This document shows positions 16,309-26,468 of a stretch of 64,000 nt of DNA, one piece after another (within the stretch, counting starts at the first letter, position 1; the number at the start of each line of letters is the position of its first letter). This DNA comes from Pirellula sp. (GTDB lineage: Bacteria; Planctomycetota; Planctomycetia; Pirellulales; Lacipirellulaceae), in assembly GCA_013822725.1 (NCBI GenBank), contig PNKX01000014.1, positions 1-64,000 of the forward strand. Reading direction: 5' to 3'. The notes below the pieces were generated by a model. It ran no database searches. It had not been told where the DNA came from and was given only the letters and a program-made list of their open reading frames with translations. Both the position numbers and the translations under genes were made by a program.

Positions 16309-18681
16309 TCATTCCTCGATGAAGCCGTGATAACGGCCAAGATAGTACGGCAGCAGAAATGCCGCACCGTCGGCCAACTCGCTGCCGCTGCCGCCGACGT
16401 CTAGCCGCCAAGGATTATGGTTCCAGAATTCGAAGTGCCGCTCATCAACGGGAATCACTTTGCCATCGATGCGGTGCCCTGTGTTCTGAAACCAGAGGTC
16501 GCGTAACGGGACGACGTCGAGCCGATGGCTGTTTTTGTGCGCCCAGTTGAACCGGTCGAGCGGGAATCGTTTGAGTGTGTCGACCGCGTCGTCGAGGGCG
16601 TGCTGCGGCACGGCGCGAACGGGATAGCCGATCGTGCCGTCCCACACGGCGGCGAACACGAAGTTAAAGAGCGGATTGCATTCCGGCCGCTCCAGCGACC
16701 AGTACCACGACAGCGAATATTCGTAAAACTTGCGCACCGTCGGATCGGTTTCGTAGCGCAGCAGATTGTAGTAACACATGAACGCCATCTCATCGTCCGA
16801 CTGGTTGCCGGTCCCGTAGCCGAGCGACCATTTGGGATTGAACGTGTTGGCGGCGTAGGACTCTTCCTTCACCAGCTTGTCGTGGTGCTCCCGAAACTTT
16901 GGATCGCCGGTGATGTGCTCGGCGGTTTTCAGATACGAGAGAATGCTGAGCGAATTGAGCCCGCGCCCCGCGATGAGGTTGCCGTGATCGAGAGTTTCGC
17001 GGTTGTAGCGCCCCCAACGCGTCGGCTGGCCGTCGTGATCGACTAGTTGATAGTCGTGCTCAATCAAATGCGTCGTCATGTCGTAGACGACTTGCCGCAC
17101 GCGCTCTTTCTCTTCCGGCGTCTCGGCGACGAGGTCGTAGTAATTCGCGTAGAGAAAGTAGTGGCCGTCGAGTTCGTCGGAACTGGTGTCGCACTTCCAG
17201 TACCACTTGCCGTCGGCGCTCTTCGGCCAACGCGGCGCGATCTCTTTCCAGTGAGCGTCCTCGGTCGCCCGCACCGATCGATCTCGCTCCAGGTTGTCAT
17301 AATCATTGGGATCGGGACCGGAGACGGGCCGTATGGAACGCGCTGGAAACCCTTTCGGCGCCGGATTCGAGCCTCCTTGCGTGACGTCGCTCAGGAATTT
17401 GAGGGCTTCGAAAGCGGCTGTGGCGCGTTGCTTGGCCGCCGGATCTTTGGTGGCCCCGTAGGCGAAGCATTGGCCTGCGCCGTACATGGCCGTCCACAGG
17501 CCGTCATTGTCGCTGTCGTACTGTTGGACTTCGTCCTTCGACCCCGGCGCCGTGACGCCGACGGCGTTCACAAAACCAAACGGCGTACGGCGATGGTGAC
17601 GGTCGATTTCTTCTTCAAAGAAGGCGGCCTTTTGCGCGAGCGTCGTCGACTGCCGCTCGATCAGGCCGACGCCTTGGCTGGTTGCCATCCAGGCGTTGCC
17701 GTTCGCTTCAATCGCTATGGCGTTGATCGCATCGTCTGGCGTCCAGCGCCGGCCCTGGCGATAGCTCCACGTCGTGCCGTCGAATCGAATGGCGCCGATC
17801 TTCGTGCCGAACCAAACGACGCCTGGCTCGCCGGCGGCGCAGGTGGTGAAGTCGTCGTACGGCAGGCCTTCTTCGCCAGTGTAGAGCGACCACTGGTCGC
17901 CTTCACGACAACCGACTCCTTGCACGCTGCCAAACCAGAGCCTGCCGGAGCGATCGTACGCGACGGCCCGCACGTCGTGCGGATACCAACTCCGTTTGCC
18001 CGAGCGGGCCTTCACTGCTTGCCATTCCCCAGAGGCTGAGCGTACGAAGAGCCCTCCCGCCGCGGCTACCGCCAATTCGCCGTCGGCTCCCGCCGCGAGT
18101 TGCCGCACGCACTGGTCGTCTTCGACGAGTTCTTGAAACGGCTCGACTGGTGAGAACTTCCCGTCGACGAGTGCGAACAATCCTGTTTCACCGCCCAAAT
18201 AAGTTGTTCCGTCGGCGACAGCCAACGACACGCGCGACGCCGTCGTGAAGTTCGGCGGCAGTGTCGCGATGGCAGCGACTTCTCCCGTCGCTGGTTGGCA
18301 ACGAACAAATTCGTCTCCGATCGCAACCAACAAGGCATCGCCCTGTGGAAGCATGGCCGACACCCTACCCTGCCGATCGCAGCATGGCTCCCAACGTTCG
18401 CCATTCCAGCGCGCCACGCCTTGGGAAGTTCCGGCGAACACCGCACCCTGCGACGATTGGGCGATCGCATTGACCTCGTTAGCGGGCAATCCTTCCGCCG
18501 TGGAGAAGACGCGCAGTCGTTCCGCGGAGAACTCGCCCACCTTCACTGGCGCCACCTGCTCGCCAGAAGCGGGCAAGTCGTCGATTGGCAAGTCATCGGC
18601 ACGCCCGCAGGTTGACCAGATCCCACCGACCATTGCCGACGTCAACGCAAGCCAGTACCGCAACGCATTCCAGGCGTTCAT
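16309..18681 (-). CDS. Secreted beta-propeller protein fused to an alpha/alpha-toroid-like domain
   Basis: 790 residues with a signal peptide at about 1-28. Residues 50-370 contain repeats of the two-component-regulator propeller kind: GLPANEVNAIAQSSQGAVFA, RAVAYDRSGRLWFGSVQGVG, GVVWFGTKIGAIRFDG and AIEANGNAWMATSQGVGLI. From about 380 the protein is helical and Trp/Tyr-rich, with YDSDNDGLWTAMYGAGQCFA, typical of helical-barrel enzymes acting on polysaccharides. No kinase or DNA-binding part is present, so it is not a hybrid sensor. GGGAGC precedes the start. A role in sensing and processing a polysaccharide is inference. Confidence 0.75.
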   Translation of the reverse strand: MNAWNALRYWLALTSAMVGGIWSTCGRADDLPIDDLPASGEQVAPVKVGEFSAERLRVFSTAEGLPANEVNAIAQSSQGAVFAGTSQGVARWNGERWEPCCDRQGRVSAMLPQGDALLVAIGDEFVRCQPATGEVAAIATLPPNFTTASRVSLAVADGTTYLGGETGLFALVDGKFSPVEPFQELVEDDQCVRQLAAGADGELAVAAAGGLFVRSASGEWQAVKARSGKRSWYPHDVRAVAYDRSGRLWFGSVQGVGCREGDQWSLYTGEEGLPYDDFTTCAAGEPGVVWFGTKIGAIRFDGTTWSYRQGRRWTPDDAINAIAIEANGNAWMATSQGVGLIERQSTTLAQKAAFFEEEIDRHHRRTPFGFVNAVGVTAPGSKDEVQQYDSDNDGLWTAMYGAGQCFAYGATKDPAAKQRATAAFEALKFLSDVTQGGSNPAPKGFPARSIRPVSGPDPNDYDNLERDRSVRATEDAHWKEIAPRWPKSADGKWYWKCDTSSDELDGHYFLYANYYDLVAETPEEKERVRQVVYDMTTHLIEHDYQLVDHDGQPTRWGRYNRETLDHGNLIAGRGLNSLSILSYLKTAEHITGDPKFREHHDKLVKEESYAANTFNPKWSLGYGTGNQSDDEMAFMCYYNLLRYETDPTVRKFYEYSLSWYWSLERPECNPLFNFVFAAVWDGTIGYPVRAVPQHALDDAVDTLKRFPLDRFNWAHKNSHRLDVVPLRDLWFQNTGHRIDGKVIPVDERHFEFWNHNPWRLDVGGSGSELADGAAFLLPYYLGRYHGFIEE

Positions 18682-18835
18682 AGAAAGCTCCCTAGTTCAA
18701 TAGAGTGGCCCGCCTCAGCCATCGACGTATCGCTCGCTTTTCCAGCGAAGCGATCTCGCTTTTATCTTACCAGATGCGGGGGCCGATTGCTCGTTCAGGC
18801 AGTGAACGTGCAGGGAACTGTAAAGTCGTTTTTTT

Positions 18836-19034
18836 GAACCGCCAAGGACGCCAAGGACGCCAAGGAAGAAATGCAAATGCGTTAACCACGAAAGAGACGA
18901 AAAAGGAAAAACAAGAGTCGTCGGAGAAATAACCACGCCCTGCTCCTTACTAACTTCCGATTTCGTCCCTTTCGTTTATTTCGTGGTTAAAAACTCCCCG
19001 CATTTCCTTGGCGCTCTTGGCGTCCTTGGCGGTT
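18836..19034. repeat. Nested long inverted repeat (GAACCGCCAAGG family, copy A)
   Basis: The left arm begins GAACCGCCAAGGACGCCAAG at 18836 and the right arm ends CTTGGCGTCCTTGGCGGTT at 19034. An inner pair, AACCACGAAAGAGACGAAA and TTTCGTTTATTTCGTGGTT, is nested inside. It fills most of the 403-base gap between two convergent-looking genes. No coding capacity seen. Confidence 0.9.
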
Positions 19035-19084
19035 GCCTTTTGGACTTTGCAGTTCTCCCGAGTGAACGCGCCTCGGCAGTGCGA

Positions 19085-20182
19085 TTAGGGAGTCGACTTC
19101 TTGATCGTAATGTGCCTCACAAGATGGTTCAGGGTATCGCCGACGTAGATGGCGCCGTCTGGTCCCACACACACTCCATGCGGACCGCTTAATCCCTCAT
19201 GGCTCGTCGCGTCGCTTGGTACGCGCTGCGATAGCGAATCGCGGTCGGCGATCGTCACGAGACGACCTGAATCAACGTCAATGCGCCGTATGGCGTTGTT
19301 CTCCGTATCGGCAATATACGCATGTCCGTGAGGACCGATGGCGATCCCTTTGGGACCGTTGAATTGCGCCTCATTAGCGGGTCCACCGTCGCCAGCCATT
19401 CCTTTGGTGCCAGTGCCGGCAACATGGTGCAGGATGCCGTCGCTCAATTTCATGCGCCAAATGCTGTGTCCCTCGCGCGAGGCGATCCACAGAACGCCGT
19501 CGTTGATGAACAGTGCCCTGGGTCCGAGAAACGGCGCTCCCCGCGCCGCCTGCCCGTTACGGGCGGCTATCGGTCGTGAGTCGCCGGCAATCGAATCGAC
19601 AATTCCCGTCACTAGGTCCACGCGGCGGATCCGATGGTTGCCGATATCGGCGATGTAGAGTCCGCCATCGTCGTCGAGCGCGATGCTATGAGGCTGCCGG
19701 AAGAGAGCCTTGATCGCTGGTCCTCCGTCGCCGCCATAACCGGGCTTCCCTGTGCCGGCAATCGTGTTGATGACGTTAGTCTGCGCGTCGACGCGCCGGA
19801 CGACGTGGTTTTTCATTTCGACGACATACAGATTGCCGCTGGCGTCGAAGCGGATTTCATAAGGCTCGTTCAGACACGCGTCGCTCGCCGGCCCGCCGTC
19901 GCCCGAGTATCCCTGCCGCCCGCAACCGGCGACCGTGGTTAGCTCTCCCGAGTGCAGATCAAGACGGCGGACGCGATGATTGCGAACTTCGGCGATATAC
20001 AGAGCGCCATCCGGGCCGATTTCGACCCCGAAAGGTTCGCCAATGTTCACGGTCGACGCATCGCCCGCGTCGCCGTTGTTTTCTGGGGAGCCCGTCCCAG
20101 CGATCGTCTCAACAACGAAGTCTTCGGCGTGGCCTGTTGCACAAACAAGGAAAAGAACTAGCGACCAGCAAGTTCGGAGCAT
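19085..20182 (-). CDS. Secreted NHL-repeat beta-propeller protein
   Basis: 365 residues with a signal peptide (about 1-19, ending TGHAEDF). Six or so NHL repeats follow, each with the pattern YIAD..NHRIRRVD and IAGTG..GY.GDGGPA: GVEIGPDGALYIAEVRNHRV, IALDDDGGLYIADIGNHRI, IAIGPHGHAYIADTENNAI, VCVGPDGAIYVGDTLNHLV. Such propellers bind ligands or proteins outside the cell. No enzymatic domain is attached. It is the last of three minus-strand genes of secreted propeller or repeat proteins. Confidence 0.9.
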   Translation of the reverse strand: MLRTCWSLVLFLVCATGHAEDFVVETIAGTGSPENNGDAGDASTVNIGEPFGVEIGPDGALYIAEVRNHRVRRLDLHSGELTTVAGCGRQGYSGDGGPASDACLNEPYEIRFDASGNLYVVEMKNHVVRRVDAQTNVINTIAGTGKPGYGGDGGPAIKALFRQPHSIALDDDGGLYIADIGNHRIRRVDLVTGIVDSIAGDSRPIAARNGQAARGAPFLGPRALFINDGVLWIASREGHSIWRMKLSDGILHHVAGTGTKGMAGDGGPANEAQFNGPKGIAIGPHGHAYIADTENNAIRRIDVDSGRLVTIADRDSLSQRVPSDATSHEGLSGPHGVCVGPDGAIYVGDTLNHLVRHITIKKSTP

Positions 20183-20256
20183 GGCATCGTCGCTTCGGGG
20201 ACTTTGGCGATCTCAATCGACGCCTATACGGCCAGCGGGCGAACTGGACTCGAGAG

Positions 20257-21468
20257 TCAGTTCGGCTCGACAAACTTCCAGAGATGTTTGTCGCTACGCA
20301 CATAGAAAGCGCCGTCGGCAAGCGCAGGCGTACACATGATCGCCTCACCCAGTTCCAGGCGGCTGGCAACCTTTCCCTTCTCGCCACCCAACTCGATTGT
20401 CTGCAAAACGCCGTTCTCGTCGGCCAAATAGAGATGGCCATTGCCCGCGAGCGGCGAGGCGTAGGCCTGCTTGCATTTCAATCGCATCTGCCAGTCGGGC
20501 TCGCCGGTCGCTAAGTTGGCGCAGGAAAGAATGGAGTCTTTCAAGACATAGACGCGATCTTGGTAAACGACTGGCGTTGGCGTGTCGGGAGAGAGTTTCG
20601 AATTGCTCCAGACGATTTCCGGCGTCGTTGTCGCGTCGGTCGGACGAAGCACGGTCAGCTCTTTCAGGGGCGCCACTAACAGGTCGCCAGCGACCGTCGA
20701 CGACGAGACGGAACCGCAAGACTGTTCGACCTCCCAGCGAGTCTTGCCGGTGCGAGGTTCGACCGACAGCAATGATTGATTCGACTGGAGGATCACCTCC
20801 GGCGTCTCGCTTCCGGGCGTGTGGAACAGCGTCGGCGACGCATAGATGGCGCCTTTCTCCCGATCGAGTTTCCAGAGCGTCTTCCCCGTGAGAGCGTCGA
20901 GACCCGTCGCGTACGATTCGCTTTCCGTGTCGAGTTGCAGCACCAACGCGCCGTCGGCGACCACCGGCGACGATGACATGCCGAGGGAACTGCTGGCGTT
21001 GGGGAAGTCGTACCCCAGGCCGCGATACCAGATGAGATTCCCGTCGAAGTCGAGGCAGAGGACGTCGTTGCAGGAGTAGTAAGCGTAAATGCGCTCGCCG
21101 TCGCTGCAGGCCTGCGGCGTTGCCATGCACATCGACTCATGACAGATGGTTCGCCCCGTCGCTTTGAACTGACGATCCCACAGCTGTTCGCCCGTGGCGG
21201 CGGAGAAGCACAGGACATGGAGCTGATCGTCGCGGTAGCCGCTGCTGGCGGTGAGAAAAATGCGGTCGCCCACGACGACGGGGCCCGACAACCCGCGGCC
21301 CGGAAGATCGGCTTTCCACTGGATCGCTTCCGCGTCATCCAGCTTGGTCGGCAGATTCGTTTCGGCGCTGACGCCCGAACTGTCGTTGCCGCGAAACTGT
21401 CGCCAGTCTGCGGCGCGGGCGGCTGGCGGAAGGACAACCACGCTGAGAATCAGTGCTATCGCTCTCAT
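20257..21468 (-). CDS. PQQ-like beta-propeller protein (BamB-like)
   Basis: 403 residues from ATG 21468, preferred over an upstream start because GAAGGG sits before it and the protein then begins with a signal peptide (MRAIALILSVVVLPPAARAA). WRQFRGNDSSGVS opens the planctomycete PQQ-like family. Repeats such as LHVLCFSAATGEQLWDRQF, ATGLDALTGKTLWKLDREKG and LSVEPRTGKTRWEVEQ form the propeller. PQQ dehydrogenase active-site residues are not evident, so a structural or binding role is likelier. Confidence 0.88.
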   Translation of the reverse strand: MRAIALILSVVVLPPAARAADWRQFRGNDSSGVSAETNLPTKLDDAEAIQWKADLPGRGLSGPVVVGDRIFLTASSGYRDDQLHVLCFSAATGEQLWDRQFKATGRTICHESMCMATPQACSDGERIYAYYSCNDVLCLDFDGNLIWYRGLGYDFPNASSSLGMSSSPVVADGALVLQLDTESESYATGLDALTGKTLWKLDREKGAIYASPTLFHTPGSETPEVILQSNQSLLSVEPRTGKTRWEVEQSCGSVSSSTVAGDLLVAPLKELTVLRPTDATTTPEIVWSNSKLSPDTPTPVVYQDRVYVLKDSILSCANLATGEPDWQMRLKCKQAYASPLAGNGHLYLADENGVLQTIELGGEKGKVASRLELGEAIMCTPALADGAFYVRSDKHLWKFVEPN

Positions 21469-21536
21469 CAGTTTCCCTTCGGAAAGTCGTTCGTCCGTCG
21501 CGGTGCGCAAGTTCATGGGAAGCTCAACGCGGCGAT

Positions 21537-22703
21537 TTACTTCTGCGTAACCTTCGCTGCGTCGCTTGCCGGGGGAGCGACCGGCAACACGGCCGTCCCC
21601 GACCCGTCGCAGACGCGAATCTGAAATTCAAAGCGTTGAGCCCAATCTTGCGTCTGCTCGTTCTGGCACAGCTTCAGCAAGATTCGATTCGTTCCCGCTT
21701 TAAGCATCACGGGAGTACGGTACTGGTCTAAGCGGGACGTCTGATGGTACTCCTCGTGCGCAAACGCCGGCTCGCCGTTGACCCACAGCTTCCAGCCGTT
21801 GGGCGTGCCGAGCCGAATCTCGACCGGTTGATCGCGATCAGACTCAAATTCTTGGTAAGCGTACACCACGGCTCCCTTGTGCGGGCCGAGGAGATTGTTC
21901 AAGTCGAGCAGGGCGTGCCGGTGATCGGTCGATTTCTCTACCCACGAGACTTCACCCTCGGTGCCGGCGTACTTCTTCTGCAGTTCGATTTCTGTCTCGG
22001 GCGGGTAGGCGGCGTTGAAACCAATCCCGCCGCGGTGATCGAAGGGCCCGATCAACCACCAACTGCTGAGCAATCCCAGCTGCTTCTTGAGATCGGGCTG
22101 TTCGCCGAGTTCGGTCAGTTTGTCGAATGCGAGATCAAGTTGATCGGGGTCGAGGGCCGCGCGAAAGGCTTGGCCATAGAGCCGCTTACTGTCATCGGCG
22201 TTCTTCGCTTCGTTGGCCTTGGCGGCGTCGTCGAGCAGTTGCTGCACTCCCGCACGACGGAATTCGGTGCTTGGATCGTCGATCATCCCTGGAACCAATC
22301 GATCGGCGGCCGTGGCGTCGACCTTCACTAACCAGTCGAACGCCAGCTGCCGCGCATCTGCCGAGTGTGACCGGTCGAGCGCGAACGCTTCGAGTTCCTG
22401 CTGCGGAAGGCTTTCGTTTTCGAGATTCCGGGCGGCGATTGATTCGAAGGCGCCGCGGAACCAGTTGGCCGCCAGCGGATTCGCTTGATCCATACCCTGC
22501 AGAAGCGGCAGTAGCGCCGACGGCGGTTGCTGGACGAGCGAGCGAAGCAGCGGGGCCGCGTCGTCGTGCCCTTTTCCCTCTTTGTCGATGGCCAACAGGG
22601 CGTTAATGCTTGCAGCCAAATCGGAAGCCGAAACGCCGCCCCCTGAAACGCACGAGGCGCAAATCAACAGCAAGTGTGCAAGCTTCGTCGGCAAACCCCT
22701 CAT
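21537..22703 (-). CDS. Secreted helical-repeat protein with C-terminal beta-sandwich
   Basis: 388 residues from ATG 22703, chosen for GAAGGAG 8 bases upstream and for the signal peptide it exposes (MRGLPTKLAHLLLICASC). Residues 40-200 are helical, HEAT-like (ADARQLAFDWLVKVDA, STEFRRAGVQQLLDDAA). Residues 230-370 look like a beta-sandwich (WLIGPFDHRGGIGF, AVVYAYQEFESDRDQPVEIRLG, GWKLWVNGEPAF, LKAGTNRILLKLCQ), which is common beside planctomycete PQQ-like proteins. First gene of a likely three-gene operon with the PQQ-like and NHL genes. Exact function unknown. Confidence 0.78.
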   Translation of the reverse strand: MRGLPTKLAHLLLICASCVSGGGVSASDLAASINALLAIDKEGKGHDDAAPLLRSLVQQPPSALLPLLQGMDQANPLAANWFRGAFESIAARNLENESLPQQELEAFALDRSHSADARQLAFDWLVKVDATAADRLVPGMIDDPSTEFRRAGVQQLLDDAAKANEAKNADDSKRLYGQAFRAALDPDQLDLAFDKLTELGEQPDLKKQLGLLSSWWLIGPFDHRGGIGFNAAYPPETEIELQKKYAGTEGEVSWVEKSTDHRHALLDLNNLLGPHKGAVVYAYQEFESDRDQPVEIRLGTPNGWKLWVNGEPAFAHEEYHQTSRLDQYRTPVMLKAGTNRILLKLCQNEQTQDWAQRFEFQIRVCDGSGTAVLPVAPPASDAAKVTQK

Positions 22704-22883
22704 GCGTTCACTCCTTCGATACTGGCCGATCGCTACGAGGGCGATGGAAACGTCCCTACGCAACCGCTGGATGGGCGTCTTGATTGTAGAGTTCGCCGCC
22801 CACGGTGCAAATTTATTCGATCGCAATGCTCATGTCACGATAGAACTCTAGACAGTTCGCCGCCACTCAACTTCCTTGAGCGG

Positions 22884-25800
22884 CTAGAACAGGCCATTAA
22901 TTCGCTGGGCGGCGAGCATTGCCGCATCGATAGCTTGATTGTCGACGCAATCGCCGAACAGATCAGACTTCTGGCGCTCCTTGGCAGAACGCTGATCATC
23001 ATCAGTTCGATCAAAGTCATTGCGGCCAACAACTCGGGCAGGTGCTGCGTTGCCAGCGCTCCGTCGGCCCGTCTGCGATCGTTCATGAATGTCGCGCTCA
23101 GCGATCGCAATACGATCAAATCGTTCCGTCTGCACGGTTGAATTGGAGACGCGTGCAGGCGTCCCCGCAGTGCCAAGTGCAGTGAAGTCCATTGTTTCGA
23201 TCGCCAATTGCCGCGAATCGCCGTCGATGCTGCTTGATTCGACTTCCATCAACTCCTCGGCTGCGCGCAGCTCAGCCGTCGAAGATGGTGCGATTGATGA
23301 GGCGGCCACTGGGCTTAGCGGCGCAGATCCATAGGTTTGCTGCCAAAGAGCAAGATCGCCGCCATCGACCAGGCGGCTCCGATCGCCGTCCGCCGAAAGA
23401 TCGGCAGTCGCCCCCAACGTCCGCTGCCATTTCAGGAAGTCGGCGCCGTCGGCGACGCCGTTGAAGTCGTAATCGCCCGCCGCGCCGCCGACATAGCGAA
23501 GGCGGAACACTCGTGCCCCAGCGTCGATCGGCGTCACCGCTCCCAGATCTTTGTAGAGTTCCGTGAAGTAAAGCCCGTCGGGACCCGCCGCCAACCCCAC
23601 GACAGTGCCGCGCCCAGCGCCGGTGTAGTTTACGATCGTCGTCGGACCGCCGATGCGATTGCCGTTGGCGTCCAATTGGAACTGAACAATCTTCTTGCCG
23701 AGCGATTGCGGCCCCAGCGCGTATGTCGGTCCCGATTCGGCGACGAACGCTCGGTCCCACATCGCCGGCGGAAACTGGCTGCCCGCAAAAGTTTCAGGCT
23801 GCACGAACGTGATGTTCACCGGAGCGTGCGCAGGGTTCCAAGTGTAGATCGCATTGATCGACATTGACGCGTCCGTCCCGTTCCAGCCGTAGTTCGTACC
23901 GCGAGTGATCTTGGCGAAGCGATCGACGCTCGGACCGTTTTCGACCTCGTAGTGCTGGCCGTCCGCTCCGCGCCACGCGCCGCCAAACGGATTGCGTAAT
24001 CCGTAAGCAAACACATAGTCCCGTGCGTTGATGCCGTTCGCTGCGCTGTAAAACGGATTGTCGCTAGGCGCCGTGCCATCAAGATTAATCCGCAAGACTT
24101 TGCCGCGGTATGAATCCAAATTCTGAGCAGTGGCTGCGTCGAAGCCGTCGCCGTTGTGAACATAAAGCTTGCCGTCCGGGCCGATCGTCAGATTCGAGAT
24201 TTGATGCGATTGCCCTTGGCTCTCGCCAATCATGTCACGAATCACGGTAGTCGTGGCTGCCGTACGGCCGCCGTCGTTGCTCGTGAACCGCAACACCTGC
24301 GGATGATGGGCCCCGTTCGGATTGGCAGGGTTCGTGGCGGTGACGCGAGTCGCGAAGACGTCGCCGGTCGTCGGATCGACGACGAGGCCGGTCAGCCCTT
24401 GTTCGCCTGAGCCAGGGAAGAATCCCGTTGGATCAAAGTTAAGCAGTCCTGAGGCGTAGTAACTGACAGTGTAATCGCGTGAGACGACTTTGATGACGCC
24501 GTACAGTTCTGTGACGTAGAAGTAGGGATCGCTTGGCAGCGGGCCAGGATTCGGCACGAACGCAACGTTCGTCGGCAACTGCAGGCCCCCGGCGACGACG
24601 TCGATCTCGTACCCCGGCGCCAGGGCAGTAAACGGCACGTTAATCGACGCTTCGCTGGCCCTGGCTAACGACGAGAAGTTGGGAGCCGTCTGGGCGGCGT
24701 TCCCGAAGTAGGTCGAGCCGTCGTCAGCAACCCACAGGTCGAGTCGTTGTTGAGCCCCCAACGAGAAGGCAGGCAGAAAAATCTCATGCTGCCCGCCATG
24801 ATCGTCGCTCACGGCAATGTTCGTGGGATCGAGTTGCAGCCCGGCCGAACCGGCAACAATGACGATGCGGACGTTAACGTGTGCCCCGAGACCGGCCGGA
24901 TTGGTGATGGCATTCGAGATGCCGTTGAGCCCCGCAATCTTGAGGAGCAAGCTGCCGTCGGCGGATTCCAAGCGCAGTTCCGATTGATTAGGCGCGGCAG
25001 AGGGAAGAATAATGTTGGCCGGCGAATCGGCGTCGGTCCACTTGGGCGCCGGGCTCGCCGCCACGTCAGAAATTTCCATCGGAAACGTCGCGGACGCCGG
25101 CCCCGTGTGAAACGTCCGCACCGCGTACGAGCTGATCGAGCCGGCGTCGTCGCGAAAGCGAACGCGCAAGCTGTAATCAGTGTCGGGCAGCAGATCAGTC
25201 CGACCCGCGTGCGAGTTCAGAAAGGTTCCGTCCCCTAGATGCGTGTGGAGCCGTTCAACTCCCGTGATGCCGAGGGTTTGCCACACGACCTGCACGCCGC
25301 CGCCGACGGTCGAGATCTCCCAATCCGTCGATTTGTGGACGTTGCCGTCGCCGTCAACGAAGTCGATAGCCTCCATGTGGACGTCGCCCGGGTTGGAGAC
25401 TTGGCCGTCAACCGACGGTTCGGTGATCGTCGGTGCGTTCGGCGAGGCGTTTGGCCCGCTTGGCAGGCCTACGACGCGAATGAAATTAATGCGCGTCGCC
25501 TTCTCAATGGCGGCGCCTTGATCGAGCGTCAGACGACCGTCGGCGACGACGATCTGCACCGTCTTTTCCCGGAACTCATTCGGAACCAGCGTGACGTCGC
25601 TCCAGTAGTTGACCCCTTCGACGTTAAGGGTGTGAGAGCTCGCATTGGACGGATCGCCGATTGACGTCGTGACTTCGTAGAGACCATTGGGAAGGGCAAG
25701 CTCCCAGGTTTGGTTCTGATGGAAGTGAATCAGCGTATCGAGTCGCTGGTCGAGGTTGACGTTGCGGTCGCGCGAAACGTCGGTGTGGTCGCTCGACCAG

Positions 25801-26009
25801 CCATAGCTGAGACCGTTGCCGCGGTCGCCGAAGACGGCTCCCACGTCGCGCAGGTAACGAGTCGGCGTTGGCGCCTCGTCGAACTGAAAGTTAATGAGAT
25901 AGGTGTCGCCCGCCAGGAGCATTCGCGACTCCAGCAACTCGCAGCGAAGGCGGCGTCCGCCGCGGCGCAAGAGTGGTTTCATCGACTTGAGTTGAGAATG
26001 ACGACCCAT
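22884..26009 (-). CDS. Secreted sugar-dehydrogenase-like protein with planctomycete export motif and dockerin-like repeat
   Basis: 1041 residues. RRLRCELLESRMLLAGD at 19-35 is the N-terminal motif shared by giant exported planctomycete proteins. A malectin-like beta-domain follows (about 35-170), then a fibronectin-like region. Around 455-830 is a glucose/sorbosone dehydrogenase-type propeller (LQLPTNVAFVPNPG, GEQGLTGLVVDPTTGDVFA, NLTIGPDGKLYVHNGDGFD, AYGLRNPFGGAWRG). A dockerin-like pair of Ca-binding loops (DYDFNGVADGADFLKWQ, ADGDRSRLVDGGDLALWQ) lies near 850-900. The tail is low-complexity. GGAG precedes the ATG. Probably a cell-surface or secreted carbohydrate-active protein. Confidence 0.85.
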   Translation of the reverse strand: MGRHSQLKSMKPLLRRGGRRLRCELLESRMLLAGDTYLINFQFDEAPTPTRYLRDVGAVFGDRGNGLSYGWSSDHTDVSRDRNVNLDQRLDTLIHFHQNQTWELALPNGLYEVTTSIGDPSNASSHTLNVEGVNYWSDVTLVPNEFREKTVQIVVADGRLTLDQGAAIEKATRINFIRVVGLPSGPNASPNAPTITEPSVDGQVSNPGDVHMEAIDFVDGDGNVHKSTDWEISTVGGGVQVVWQTLGITGVERLHTHLGDGTFLNSHAGRTDLLPDTDYSLRVRFRDDAGSISSYAVRTFHTGPASATFPMEISDVAASPAPKWTDADSPANIILPSAAPNQSELRLESADGSLLLKIAGLNGISNAITNPAGLGAHVNVRIVIVAGSAGLQLDPTNIAVSDDHGGQHEIFLPAFSLGAQQRLDLWVADDGSTYFGNAAQTAPNFSSLARASEASINVPFTALAPGYEIDVVAGGLQLPTNVAFVPNPGPLPSDPYFYVTELYGVIKVVSRDYTVSYYASGLLNFDPTGFFPGSGEQGLTGLVVDPTTGDVFATRVTATNPANPNGAHHPQVLRFTSNDGGRTAATTTVIRDMIGESQGQSHQISNLTIGPDGKLYVHNGDGFDAATAQNLDSYRGKVLRINLDGTAPSDNPFYSAANGINARDYVFAYGLRNPFGGAWRGADGQHYEVENGPSVDRFAKITRGTNYGWNGTDASMSINAIYTWNPAHAPVNITFVQPETFAGSQFPPAMWDRAFVAESGPTYALGPQSLGKKIVQFQLDANGNRIGGPTTIVNYTGAGRGTVVGLAAGPDGLYFTELYKDLGAVTPIDAGARVFRLRYVGGAAGDYDFNGVADGADFLKWQRTLGATADLSADGDRSRLVDGGDLALWQQTYGSAPLSPVAASSIAPSSTAELRAAEELMEVESSSIDGDSRQLAIETMDFTALGTAGTPARVSNSTVQTERFDRIAIAERDIHERSQTGRRSAGNAAPARVVGRNDFDRTDDDQRSAKERQKSDLFGDCVDNQAIDAAMLAAQRINGLF

Positions 26010-26468
26010 GGGAAAACTCCAGACTGGCGCGCAACAGAACTAGGTGTACAACGAGCAAGCGGCGATTGGTTTCCGTCTCGAACAAGCGACGACCGTTTCG
26101 GCACTGCAGCAATGCCGCAGACGCGCCCTGGTTCGGGACTGGCGTGAACACGCCCGAAAAGGCTTGGCTCGGCAACGCCGAACGGCCTTATTAAAGCACG
26201 CCGCTCAGTAGAATGCCACCGATCGGGTCGGAGGCTGACGGTGCGATTCGAGGGGATGGGCGGCGAAGAGTCGCCGCGACGCAGCCGGCGTCGAGGTTGT
26301 CACCGGCTCGGAAGTCGAAAAAGGAAAGTAAGTCAAAAAAGCCGCGAAGGCGCATTCGTCGTCGAAGCGGCTCGGTCGCGAACGCGTCTCGCGTTCCGAC
26401 TGCCCCCGGCCTTTCGACTCTGCTGCGCGCCTCCGCGGCTGCGACTTCGGTCACCAGGACGGCTCGGC
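26010..26468. other. Gene-free stretch with one terminator
   Basis: Between the 5' end of the dehydrogenase-like gene and the 3' end of the XRE-type gene. It contains the minus-strand terminator at 26335-26372 and a small hairpin CGGC/GCCG around 26172-26190. The only long open frame has no recognisable motif. Confidence 0.45.
26335..26372 (-). terminator. Probable terminator of the XRE-type regulator gene
   Basis: On the minus strand AGCCGC and GCGGCT form a 6-bp G/C-rich stem with a long loop, followed by six T. It lies 97 bases after the XRE gene stop. Confidence 0.5.
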
